Origin: CAVTAV01 sp963732795
GTDB taxonomy: Bacteria; Pseudomonadota; Alphaproteobacteria; CAVTAV01
DNA length: 64,000 nt
Assembly (NCBI GenBank): GCA_963732795.1
Contig: CAVTAV010000010.1
Location: 87,850-151,849 of the forward strand
Direction: 5' to 3'
The notes under the pieces were generated by a model. It ran no database searches, was not told the origin of the DNA, and saw only the letters and a list, made by a program, of their open reading frames with translations. Within the stretch, counting starts at the first letter, position 1; every line of letters begins with the position of its first letter. Positions 34,228-44,400 of this stretch are shown piece after piece. The position numbers and the translations under genes were made by a program.

Positions 34228-35932
34228 TCAGACGGCGGTCTGCAACGCGGCGATATGCTTCCGGTTGTAATAGCTGTAGCGCCCGCGGCCGGACCGTTTC
34301 GCGTCCAAGAGAGCCTGGTCGGCGGCGTGTTCGAGATCCGCGGCGGTTTCCGCGTCGAGCGGGAAGAACGCGATGCCGATGCTGGCGCCGATCTGGATCT
34401 CCCGGTCGCCGATCCTTATCGGCTGGTGCAACCGGGCGAAGATGCGCTCGAGCGGGTTCGAGACGTCACGCAGAACACCGATGCCGTCGAACAGGATGGC
34501 GAACTCGTCGCCGCCGAGCCGCGCCACCGTGTCGATCTCGCGCACCGTCGTGGTCAGGAGGCTGCCGATATCCTTCAGAAGCTGGTCGCCGACCGGGTGG
34601 CCATAGGTGTCGTTGACGGGCTTGAACCGGTCGAGATCGACCATGGCGAGCGCCGCATAGTGGCCGACCCGCTTGGACCGGGCGATCGCGGCATTGAGAC
34701 GGTCGTTGAACAGCTCGCGGTTGGCGAGACCGGTCAGCGGATCGTGAAGCGCCTTGAAGCGCATGCTCTCTTCGGCGTGCTTCCGCTCGGTGATATTGGA
34801 GATGGTGCTGACCGCGCCACCGCCCGGCAGCGGCATGGTGCGCACCTCGATGAAGAGATCGGGCGCACTTTCGCGCTCGAACACCACGGGATCGAAATTC
34901 TTCATCCCGGCAAACTGCTTGACCGATTGAATCGCGAAATCGCGTTCCGCTTCGTCACTGATGACGCCTTCGGCATGACCGTGCTCCAAGATCTTCTCGA
35001 CTGGCGTGCCGGGAGCGGTCAGCGCCTCGGGAAGATGCATGAATTCGGCAAAACGCCGGTTGCATTCGATCACCTTGGCGTCAGGGCCATAAGCCAGAAC
35101 GCCCTGGGACATGTTGTTGAGGACGATCTCCAGGATCGTGGCGTTCTCCTCGGCGGCGAGGCGGGCCAGGGCGAGCTCGTCGGCCAGAGCGGCGTTCTCG
35201 GTCGCCGCGCGTTCGACCGCCTGCTTCTCGAGACCGAGATCCTGCAGATGGCTCTCGAGCTGCGCGGCTAGGCCCTCGAGGCGATCCTGATCGATGCGCT
35301 TCTCGCGCCTGGAGATCGAGATGTAGCGCAGCATCACGACGCAGGCCGCCCAGATACCGCCGACCATCGACGCCGGAGAACGGATCGGCCAGATTGCCGC
35401 CCAGGAATCCGATGCTGACATAGCCGACAAGGAGGACCGAGAGCGTCGCCAGCCATAGCCGGGCCGATGGGGCAGAAAGACGCCATAGACGAACATGGCG
35501 CTCATGAGGATGCCCGGAATGACCTCCCAGGGCATCCCGAAATTGTGGGCGAGCGCGAGAAAGCAGGACATCGTCACGCTGGGCACGAACATCGCGATGT
35601 CGAGCGCAGGGCCGGGCCGGTTGGTGACGAGGCAGAACATCGCGACACTGAGCGCCACGATGCCCGCAAACATCAAGATGTCCGAGACGAGACTGGATGT
35701 ATCCGTGACCGGAGCGCCGAGCATCGGAATGGCGAAGATGGCCATCGAGACCAGCAGGATCGCCACGACCGCGATGCCGACCTTGCGGCGCTCCGGCCAG
35801 ATGCGTAGCCAGGAACACCCGCTCGCTACGCGGATCCTTGAACGCGCCGGTCAGGCGGTTGAACGCCTTCCGGTCGCGCACGAAGGCGGTGCCGTTCTGT
35901 GTCTCGATCTCGTTCTCCAGCGGCGTGGTCAT
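34228..35932 (-). CDS. Membrane PAS-GGDEF diguanylate cyclase 2 (three frameshifts in sensor part)
   Basis: Paralogue of the neighbouring genes, about 568 residues when repaired. The N-terminus (G-A-F-K-D-P-R-S-E-R-V-F) and membrane sensor are split by frame changes near 35805 (extra C), 35455 (a C missing from a C-run) and 35380 (extra G). From about 35375 to the stop one frame is intact and holds the coiled coil, the PAS domain and GGDEF (I-site R-E-I-D, active site L-G-G-D-E-F). The frame-breaks restore cleanly to sequence like the paralogue, so a working gene is likely. It starts nine bases after the stop of the next cyclase gene, so the two are probably co-transcribed. Confidence 0.75.
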
Positions 35933-35941
35933 CGCGGGCAA

Positions 35942-37675
35942 TCAGTGCAGCCGGGCTTCGTCGCCGCCGGCATGGGCGGCCGGAAGCTCGACCTCGTATT
36001 CGGGTTGGGACAGTTTCCAGCAGCCGCGGCCGCTCTGCTTGGCGTTATAGAGCGCTTCGTCCGCCGCCTTGGCCAGGCCTTCGGCGGATTCGGCATCGAG
36101 CGGATAGAACGCGATCCCCACGCTGACGCCGATCCGGACCTCCAGATCGCCGACCATCATCGGCTCCGAGAGCGCGCGCATGATCCGGTCGATGGGGTTG
36201 CGGACATCGGCGATCACCTTGATGCCGTCGAAGACGATGGCGAATTCGTCCCCGCCGAGCCGGGCCACCGTATCGACCTCGCGGACATGGGCGCGGAGCG
36301 TTGCCGCGACCTCCCGCAGCACCGCGTCGCCGACCGCATGGCCGTGGGTGTCGTTGACCGGCTTGAAGAGATCGAGATCCACATAGGCGAGCGCGACATA
36401 GGTGTCGTTGCGCTTGGAGCGGGCGATCGCCTGCGCCAGCCGCTCCGTATAATGGAGCCGGTTCGACAGATCCGTCAGCGGATCGCGCAGCGCCTGGGCG
36501 CGGATGATCTCTTCGGCGTGCTTGCGCTCGGTGATGTCGGTATAGGTGCTGACCTCGCCGCCGTCCGGGAAGCGGATTGCGCCGGATTTCGACATAGCGG
36601 CCGTTGCCCTGGGCCCGCTCAACCACGGCGGGTCCCTTGAACTTTGAGGCCGCCGGGGATGCTCGATCGCTCGCTTCATGGCCTTCTGAGTTTCGGGGTC
36701 GACGTAGAGCCCGCGGTCGAGGGCATTGCGGATGATGTGGTCGAGAGGCGTACCGGGTTTGGCGAGCTCATCGGGAATGCCGGCGAGAGCTTGGTACTGC
36801 GGGTTAAACTTAGTGATTCGTAAGTCACTGTCGATGACGACCACGCCTTGAGCGATGTGTTCGAGAACGCTCTCAAGATAATAAGCATTCTCCTCGGCGC
36901 TTATCCGCGCCAGCGCCAGCTCGTCGGCGAGGGCCGCATTCTCCTCGGCGGCGCGTTGCACCGTTTGATGCTCAAGCGCCATGGTCTTCATGTTTTCGTC
37001 GAGCTCGGAGGCGAGTTCTTCGAGTTGGGTGTTCTGCAGGAAATATTCCCGGCTAACGATGGCGATCTGGCGCATGTAATAGATGCTGAGCGCGGAGCCG
37101 AAGGCCAGAAGGCCGGCATGGGAGATGTCGGCGGAATCGCCGCCCTTTACAATGAGCGCGACGGTCAATGGCAAAAGCTGGGCGGCGAAACCCAAAAGCG
37201 TGAATTTCAGCGGCTGACGCAGGAAAAGCGTGAACATCACGACCGACGTCAGTGCCGGCATGGCCAGATCGTTCCACGGGACTCCGCGCACGACGAAGTC
37301 GATCGTCAAGCTGCCGCCGATGCTGGCCGCAAGACAGAGGGTCGCGATGTCGATGACGTGGGGCGGCCGGTTGCGGGCGCCGAGCCATATCCAGACCACG
37401 CTGACCAGTATGATTGCGGCCCGCGTGGCCGTGGAGACCATCGTTCCGCTTGTCCATCCATGGACGGCGAGGTCGCCTAGAATAAAGGCGAGGACGCCGG
37501 CCATCAGGACCTGCACCACCCAGCGGCCCATGCGCCGGCGGTCCTTCCAGTGCCAGTTCCGGAACTGCTGCTCGAGATCGGCCTGGGTCAGGGTACCGAA
37601 AACATGGTCAATCCGGCCGGAGCGGTCCGGCCCTCTGTTCCGCCAGCGAAAAAGATCCGTGATGAAGGCGGTCAT
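35942..37675 (-). CDS. Membrane PAS-GGDEF diguanylate cyclase 3
   Basis: About 577 residues: a cytoplasmic N-terminal segment, six-helix membrane sensor, coiled coil (E-E-N-A-A-L-A-D-E-L-A-L-A-R), PAS and GGDEF (I-site R-E-V-D, active site L-G-G-D-E-F). Between about 36650 and 36575 two opposite single-base shifts replace some 25 residues of the PAS domain with unrelated sequence; reading the other frame there restores V-V-E-R-A-Q-G-N-G-R-Y-V-E-I. The gene stays open overall but the protein as given would have a damaged PAS core. ATG at 37675 is preferred over the GTG at 37693. Confidence 0.8.
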   Translation of the reverse strand: MTAFITDLFRWRNRGPDRSGRIDHVFGTLTQADLEQQFRNWHWKDRRRMGRWVVQVLMAGVLAFILGDLAVHGWTSGTMVSTATRAAIILVSVVWIWLGARNRPPHVIDIATLCLAASIGGSLTIDFVVRGVPWNDLAMPALTSVVMFTLFLRQPLKFTLLGFAAQLLPLTVALIVKGGDSADISHAGLLAFGSALSIYYMRQIAIVSREYFLQNTQLEELASELDENMKTMALEHQTVQRAAEENAALADELALARISAEENAYYLESVLEHIAQGVVVIDSDLRITKFNPQYQALAGIPDELAKPGTPLDHIIRNALDRGLYVDPETQKAMKRAIEHPRRPQSSRDPPWLSGPRATAAMSKSGAIRFPDGGEVSTYTDITERKHAEEIIRAQALRDPLTDLSNRLHYTERLAQAIARSKRNDTYVALAYVDLDLFKPVNDTHGHAVGDAVLREVAATLRAHVREVDTVARLGGDEFAIVFDGIKVIADVRNPIDRIMRALSEPMMVGDLEVRIGVSVGIAFYPLDAESAEGLAKAADEALYNAKQSGRGCWKLSQPEYEVELPAAHAGGDEARLH

Positions 37676-37767
37676 TATCCCGACCGTTGCCACAATTTTC
37701 TTGGTCGAGGTTAACCGCTCGGTCTTAACGCAACTTTAAGGAAGGTGGACCGGAGGTAGAAGGTTAC

Positions 37768-39561
37768 CTACTGAAGCGGCCAAAGCATGGGGATGAAGAA
37801 GGTGCAGAGGCCCCAGAACATGAGATTCAGGGGCACGCCGACCTTGACGAAATCGATGAAGCGGTAGCCGCCGGCGTTATAGACGAAAGTGTTGGTCTGA
37901 TAGCCGATCGGGGAGGAGAAGCTGGCGCTCGCGGCGAACATGACGGCGATGACGAAAGGCCGGGCATCCATGCCCATCTGATCCGCCAGCCCGATGGCGA
38001 TCGGGGTCATCAGGATCGCGGTGGCGTTGTTGCTCATCATCTCGGTCAGGATCGAGGTCGCGAGATAGACCGCCGACAGGACGGCAACGGGGCCGAGTCC
38101 GCTAACCGCCGAGGCGAATAGATTGACGACGAGGGCCGCCGCGCCGGTCTTGTCCATGGCGATGCCGAGCGCCAGCATCCCGAAGATCAGCATCAGGATA
38201 TTCCACTGGATCGACTGATAGGCCTCTTCCGGCTTGACGCAGCCGAGCGCGACCACGAGCGTCGCCGCGATGATCGCCAGGGCGGAGATCGGCAGAACGC
38301 CGAAGGTCGCGAGCGCCATGACGCCGACCACCGCGCCGATCGCGATCGGGGCCTTGTTGCGGCGCAAGCGGCCGGGCGTCGGGCTCGGTCAGGTTGATCA
38401 GCTCCTGGTTCTCGAACAGGTCGCGGATGCTTTCCGGCGGACCCTCGAGCAGCAGGGTATCGCCGACCCGGAGGCGGAACTGGTCGAAATTGCCGGTGAT
38501 GTTCTCGCCCTGGCGATGGACCGCGAGGATGAAGGCGCCGTAGAGCCGCATCAGGTTCAGATCGCCGACATAGCGGCCGGACGAGCGCGACCGCGGGCCG
38601 ACGACGCCTTCGACGATCACGGTCTCGCGCGCCGCGATCGGCTCGATGGCATGGCTGTCGCGGCGTGCCGAATTTGACGTCGCCGGCCTCGCGCAGGCCC
38701 AGCATGTCGTCCATCTTGCTGCGGATGACCAACCGGTCGCCGGCTTCGAGGGTGATGTCCTTCAGGCGCCAGCCGAGCGAGATCTCGCGCCGCATGACGT
38801 CGATCACCCGATAGCCCTTGTCCTCGGTGAAGCCGGCTTCGCTCAGCGGCTTGCCGATCAGCGGCGAATCGATCGGGATCAGGACGTCGGTGACGAAATG
38901 GCGGTCCGATGCCTTGGGCAGGAGGCTCGCCAGAGTCTCCCGGCTCGGCAGAAGCCAGCGGCCGACCAGGAACAGATATATGAGCCCGCAGCCGCCGAGA
39001 ATCGCGCCCATGACCGTGATCTCGAACATGCCGATCGGCTTGATGCCGTGAGTCTGCGCGACGCCGTCGACCAGGATGTTGGTCGAGGTGCCGATCAGGG
39101 TGGTCATGCCGCCGAAGATGCTGGCGAAGGAAAGCGGGATCAGAAGCTTCGACGGCGCCATCTTGAGCGGTTTGCGCCAGGCCGATCACGACCGGCGTCA
39201 TCAGCACGACGATCGGCGTATTGTTCACGAAGGCCGAGGTGAGGGCGACGCTCAGCAGCAGGCTTCCGACCGCGATCATCGGCGTCTTGTTGGCGGCGTT
39301 GCTCAGGAACTGGGCGAGCACGCTGATCACGCCGGTGCGCTCCAGAGCCGCCGACAGCACGAACATCGCGCCGACCGTGATCGGCGCGCCGTTGCTGAAG
39401 ACGCTCAGGGCGTCATCCGGCGAGAGAATCCCCGAGATCAGCAGAATGCTGACCGCGCCCAGCGCCACGACGTCCGGCGAAAGAACCTCCCGGACGAAGC
39501 CGAAGAACACGATGACGACGAGAACCAGGACAATGGCTGTCTGAACGGTGCTCCAATCCAC
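37768..39561 (-). pseudogene. SLC13-family permease with two TrkA_C (RCK_C) domains, three frameshifts
   Basis: When frames are joined this is a ~595-residue inner-membrane anion or dicarboxylate transporter (CitT/DASS type). The N-terminal transport half has S-A-F-V-N-N-T-P-I-V and S-F-A-S-I-F-G-G-M-T-T-L-I-G-T-S-T-N, the C-terminal half has the repeat T-E-M-M-S-N-N-A-T-A and S-S-P-I-G-Y-Q-T-N. Between the halves lie two TrkA_C domains (D-S-P-L-I-G-K-P-L-S-E-A, ...G-D-T-L-L-L-E-G). Breaks are near 39175, 38665 and 38370; the first is repaired by removing one base. The real gene is probably intact. It diverges from the copper ATPase gene across a 16-base palindrome. Confidence 0.7.
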
Positions 39562-39585
39562 GCAGTCCTCCGGAACCAGGGCAAA

Positions 39586-39601
39586 GGCTTGCGCGCAAGC
39601 C
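39586..39601. promoter_or_regulatory. 16-base perfect palindrome between divergent transporter genes
   Basis: GGCTTGCGCGCAAGCC, flanked by AAA and CTTTT, lies between the SLC13 permease start (39561) and the copper ATPase start (39627). It could be an operator serving both genes, or a terminator-like hairpin; position favours an operator. Confidence 0.4.
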
Positions 39602-39626
39602 CTTTTGGCACAACTTAAATTGTGGC

Positions 39627-41946
39627 ATGTCTACTTTGCATCAAGAAACGGAAATTCAACCCTTTGCCGCTGAGAGCAGCTACGGTGAACGATATCACAC
39701 GACCACGGCCATCAGGCCCACGACCATAGCGACCCATGACGGCGACCATTGCTCACGGCGCATGAGGGCCACGGCCATCACGCGCGGCCGCAAGGTCGAT
39801 CCCTCGACCGTGGCGGCGGGGACGAAATGGACCTGCCCGATGCATCCCGAAGTGGTGCGCGACGGGCCGGGCTCGTGCCCGAAATGCGGCATGGCGCTCG
39901 AGCCCATGACGGTCTGCGGCGCGAAGAAGGGCCGAATCCCGAATATATCGATATGCGGCGGCGGTTCATCGTCGCGCTCGTCTTTGCGCGTGCCGGTCTT
40001 CGTGCTGGCGATGGGGCGCGATCTCTCGGGCTCGACGCAGTGTCTGCCGGCGCGGACGGCGGCCTGGATCGAGGGCGTGCTGGCGACGCCGGTCGTCCTG
40101 TGGTGTGGCTGGCCGTTCTTCGTGCGCGGCCGGTCAGTCCCTGGTTAGCCGTAATCTCAATATGTTCACGCTGATCGGGCTGGGCACCGGGGCGGCCTAC
40201 CTGTTCAGCGTGGTCGCGCTGCTGGCGCCTGGGATCTTTCCGCCGACGTTCCGCAATGCCGACGGCTCGGTGCCGGTCTATTTCGAAGCGGCCGCCGTTA
40301 TCACGGCGCTGGTCCTTATGGGCCAGGTTCTCGAGCTCGGGGCGCGCTCGCGCACGGGCCGCGCGCTCAAGGCTCTGATGGGCCTCGCGCCCAAGACGGC
40401 GATCCGGGTCAAGCCCGGATGGCGGCGACGAGGAGGTTGCAGTCGAGGACGTTCAGGTCGGCGATGTGCTGCTGATTCGGCCGGGCGAGAAGATCCCGGT
40501 TGATGGCGAGGTCGATCACAGGTCGCTCATCGATCGACGAATCGATGATAACCGGCGAACCGATTCCCGTCGAGAAGGTGGTCGGCGACAAGGTCATCGG
40601 CGGGACGCTTGAACGGCTCCGGCGGGCATCCAGATCAAGGCGACACAAGTCGGAGCGAATACGGTGCTGAGCCAGATCGTCCATATGGTGGCGGAGGCTC
40701 AGCGCAGCCGCGCGCCGATCCAACGTCTCGCCGACAAGGTTTCGGGCTATTTCGTGCCGGCGGTCGTGCTGGTGGCGGTGCTCGCCTTCGTCGCCTGGGC
40801 GGTCTGGGGGCCGTCGCCGGCCATGGCCTCGGGGCTGGTGGCCGCGGTTTCCGTGCTGATCGTCGCCTGTCCCTGCGCGCTCGGGCTTGCGACGCCGATC
40901 TCGATCATGGTCGGCACGGGGCGCGGCGCGCATGACGGCGTGCTGGTCAAGAACGCCGCCACGCTCGAACGCTTCGAGGCGGTGGATACGCTTGTCGTGG
41001 ACAAGACCGGCACCCTGACCGAAGGCCGTCCCTCGGTGAGCGAGATCGTGCCGGCGGAAGGCCTCGAATCGACCGATATCCTCAATCTCGCGGCCAGCCT
41101 GGAGCGCGGCAGCGAGCATCCCTTGGCGGCGGCGATTCTCAAGGCCGCCAGCGAGCGGGGCCTGTCGCCGGATGTCGCCGAGAATCTCGATTATCCGACC
41201 GGCAAGGGCATTGTCGGACGGCTCGGATGGCCGGCCCGTCGCCTTCGGCAACGCCCGACTGATGGCGGATCTCGGGGTCGATTGCTCGGCCCTGACTGCC
41301 GAGGCCGACCGATTGCGGGATGACGGGGCGACCGTGATGTTCCTCGCCGAGGACGACGAAGCTCGCCGGACTCGATCGCCGCGGCCGACGCCGTCAAACC
41401 GACGACCCGCGCCGGCGCTCGACGCGCTTCGGGCCGATGGCATCCGGATCGTCATGGTGACGGGCGATTCGGCCCGCGCGGCCGATGCCGTTGCCGCGAA
41501 GCTTGGCATCGACTCGGTCGAAGCCGAGGTTCTGCCCATCGACAAGGGCCAGATCGTCGAAGAAGCTCCAAGGCGAGGGACGGGTCGTCGCCATGGCGGG
41601 CGACGGCATCAACGACGCCCCGGCGCTGGCTCGGGCGGATGTCGGAATCGCCATGGGAAGCGGCACGGATGTCGCCATGGAAAGCGCCGGAATTACCCTC
41701 ATGCACGGCGATCTGACGGGGCTCGTGAAGGCCCGCCGGCTGAGCCGCGGGGTCATGCGCAATATCCGGCAAAATCTGTTTTTTGCCTTTATCTACAATT
41801 CGATAGGCGTTCCGGTGGCTGCCGGTGTTCTCTATCCGGTCTTCGGTGTACTATTGAGTCCGATGATCGCGGCGGCTGCGATGAGCCTGAGTTCCGTTTC
41901 CGTGATCGGAAATGCCCTGCGGCTCAACAAGTTAAGCCTCGATTAA
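39627..41946 (+). pseudogene. copA: Copper-transporting P1B-type ATPase, multiply frameshifted
   Basis: The pieces add up to a CopA-like Cu(I) exporter of about 770 residues. An N-terminal region rich in histidine precedes a heavy-metal-binding domain (C-P-M-H-P-E-V and C-P-K-C-G-M). The transport core has G-W-P-F-F-V-R-G, the Cys-Pro-Cys metal gate in A-C-P-C-A-L-G (about 40866-40884), phosphorylation D-K-T-G-T (about 41000), the S-E-H-P-L-A motif and G-D-G-I-N-D-A-P-A-L (about 41598). At least eight frame changes occur between 39925 and 41575. That density is the highest in the window, so either a poorly read stretch or a decayed gene. DegP and a two-component pair follow on the same strand. 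Confidence 0.75.
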
Positions 41947-42044
41947 ACCGAACATTACGAAAGTTTCATGTTCCGGTAAGGCTGGCGACAGGGCGCTGGC
42001 GCATATCGGTGTCAACAACATTCGAGAATCAGTGGAGCTACTCG

Positions 42045-43504
42045 ATGACCTTCATTCCCAAATTCAAAGCCGCACTGGCTGCCGCCGGCGTTGTCGCCGT
42101 TCTGTGGGCGCCGGTGTCCGCGATGGCCGTGCCGTCGCAGGGCTTTGCCGATCTCGTCGAGAAGGTGAGTCCCAGCGTCGTCACCATCACGACTACCCAG
42201 AAGATGCCGGAAAACCGTATTGCCGGCCTGGACCAGGCGTTACCGCCGGGTTCGCCGTTCGAGGAATTCTTCAAGCGTTTCGGCATTCCCCAGCAACAGA
42301 CCCCGTCCCAGCCGATGCATGCCCTCGGCTCGGGCTTCGTGATCGACCCGTCCGGCTACATCGTGACCAATTATCACGTGATCGACGGTGCGGACAGCAT
42401 CAAGGTCAGGATGCGGCAAGAACGCCGAGTACGACGCCAAGGTGATCGGCAAGGACAAGGATACCGATCTGGCGCTGCTTGAAGATCGACGCCAAGAAGC
42501 CTCTGCCGGCGGTTCCGCTCGGCAATTCGGACAAGCTTCGGGTCGGCGATACGGTTCTCGCGGTCGGCAATCCGTTCGGCCTCGGCGGAACGGTGACGGC
42601 CGGTATCGTCTCGGCGCTCGCCCGCGAGCACGACATGATGGGCAACAGCTTCGGCCCGAATAACACCAACTATGTCGACTACATCCAGACCGATGCCGCC
42701 ATCAATAAAGGCAATTCCGGCGGTCCGCTGTTCAATGTCGAAGGTCAGGTCGTCGGCGTGAATTCCGCGATCGTCTCGCCGAACGGCGGCTCGGTCGGCG
42801 TCGGCTTCGCGATCCCGTCCAATCTGGTGAAGGATGTCGTCGCGCAGCTCAAGGCGACCGGTTCGGTCAAGCGCGGCTGGCTCGGCGTCTACATCCAGAA
42901 CGTCACGCCCGAGATCGCCGAGGCGACCGGCCTCAAGAAGCCCATGGGCGCCCTGGTGTTCGAGGTGACCAAAGGCGGCCCGTCGGCAGGCAAGCTGAAG
43001 GCCGGCGACGTCATCGTCAAATTCGACGGCCAGGAGGTGAAGGACCAGGACGCGCTGCCCCGGATCGTGGCCGCCACGCCTCAAGGCAAGGTCGTTCCGG
43101 TCGAGGTGATGCGCGACGGCAAGCGGACCACCGTCTCGATCAAGATCGGCAACCGCAACGAAAACGAGGTCGCGTCCCTCGAGCCCAACCAGCAGCCGGG
43201 TTCGGCCCCCGGCTCGGCCGTGGACAAGCTCGGCGCGAGCGTCGCATCGCTGACCCCGGATCTCCGGCAGCAATACGGTCTCGACGACGACATCACCGGC
43301 GTCGTGGTGACCGACGTCACCTCCAAGACCCAGGCCATGGAAAACGGTCTGCGCCAGGGTGACGTGATCCAGAAGGTCGGCTCGACCCCGGTGAATACGC
43401 CTCAGGAGCTCGCGTCTGCGATCGACAAGCTGAATACCAAGAGCGCATTGCTCCTGATCACCCGTCGCAACAACCAACTGTTTCTTGGAGTTCCTATAGC
43501 CTAG
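42045..43504 (+). CDS. degP: DegP/HtrA-type periplasmic serine protease, two frameshifts
   Basis: About 486 residues when repaired. Signal peptide ending near ...VSAMAVP, trypsin-like domain with His111 (T-N-Y-H-V-I-D-G-A-D), Asp in D-K-D-T-D-L-A-L-L and Ser in G-N-S-G-G-P-L, then two PDZ domains (first G-W-L-G-V-Y-I-Q-N-V, second G-V-V-V-T-D-V). Extra bases near 42412 and 42480 split the region between His and Asp; from 42479 the frame is intact to the stop. It degrades misfolded envelope proteins. A strong terminator follows at 43595-43636. The neighbouring copper ATPase and two-component genes suggest an envelope or metal-stress locus. Confidence 0.85.
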
Positions 43505-43594
43505 GCGAGATCGAATTTAGCGTCGTTTGGCGCTTACGGGTTCTCCCCAGGGCCGGTTTTGAAGACCAGCCAGCCTCCCTTCTACCGGCCCACA

Positions 43595-43636
43595 GGCGGG
43601 TGCCAGTTCCCCAAACCTGGCCCCGCCACTTTTTTT
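43595..43636 (+). terminator. Rho-independent terminator after degP
   Basis: Stem arms GGCGGGTGCCAG (43595-43606) and CTGGCCCCGCC (43617-43627) with a ten-base loop, followed by ACTTTTTTT. It lies about 90 bases past the DegP stop and before the response regulator start. Confidence 0.75.
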
Positions 43637-43690
43637 CGGCCCTCCGTTTCCGATATAGCGGAATCGTGAGGTGCGTTAGGTAAGGTGTTC

Positions 43691-44374
43691 ATGACGCGCA
43701 AAGTTCTCGTCATTGAGGATGACAAGGAGACTGCGGCCTATCTCGCCCAGGGGCTCGGCGAGGAAGGCTTTGAGACCGACACGGTGTGCAGCGGCCGGGA
43801 CGGGCTGTTTCTGGCCACCTCCGGCGACTACAGCCTGATCATCCTGGATCGCATGCTGCCGGAGCTCGACGGCCTGGCCGTCATGCGCGCGATGCGGGCG
43901 GCCAAGATCGAGACGCCGGTCCTGATCCTCTCCGCGCTCGGCAGCCTCGACGATCGGATCAAGGGCCTGCGCGAAGGCGGCGACGACTATCTGGTCAAAC
44001 CCTTCGCCTTTTCCGAGCTTCTGGCCCGCATAGATGCCTTGATGCGCCGCCGCGTTCCCGATTCCGCCGCGACCAAGCTTGGCTGCGGGGATCTCTCGAT
44101 GGATCTCCTGTCCCGCACCGTGACGCGGGACGGCAAGACGATCGAGCTGCAGCCCCGCGAGTTCAAGCTTCTCGAATATCTTCTGCGCCACAAGAACCAT
44201 GTCGTGACGCGCACGATGCTGCTGGACGGCGTCTGGGACTACCACTTCGACCCCCAGACCAACGTCATCGACGTCCATATCTCGCGGCTGAGACAGAAGA
44301 TCGATAGCGATTTTCCGAACGCCTTGATTCATACAGTTCGCGGTGCCGGGTATAAACTGACGGATCAAGTCTGA
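43691..44374 (+). CDS. OmpR-family response regulator
   Basis: A 227-residue two-domain regulator. Receiver: E-D-D near residue 10, phospho-acceptor Asp53 in L-I-I-L-D-R-M-L-P, conserved K in Y-L-V-K-P-F. Output: a winged helix (I-E-L-Q-P-R-E-F-K-L-L-E-Y-L, V-I-D-V-H-I-S-R-L-R-Q-K-I). AGGTAAGG precedes the ATG at 43691; a GTG at 43685 is possible. The cognate kinase follows 26 bases later. Similarity to metal-responsive pairs and the copper ATPase/DegP neighbours make copper or envelope stress the likely signal, as inference. Confidence 0.9.
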   Translation: MTRKVLVIEDDKETAAYLAQGLGEEGFETDTVCSGRDGLFLATSGDYSLIILDRMLPELDGLAVMRAMRAAKIETPVLILSALGSLDDRIKGLREGGDDYLVKPFAFSELLARIDALMRRRVPDSAATKLGCGDLSMDLLSRTVTRDGKTIELQPREFKLLEYLLRHKNHVVTRTMLLDGVWDYHFDPQTNVIDVHISRLRQKIDSDFPNALIHTVRGAGYKLTDQV

Positions 44375-44400
44375 TTCGCCAGGAGCGAGAAGCGCCCCGC

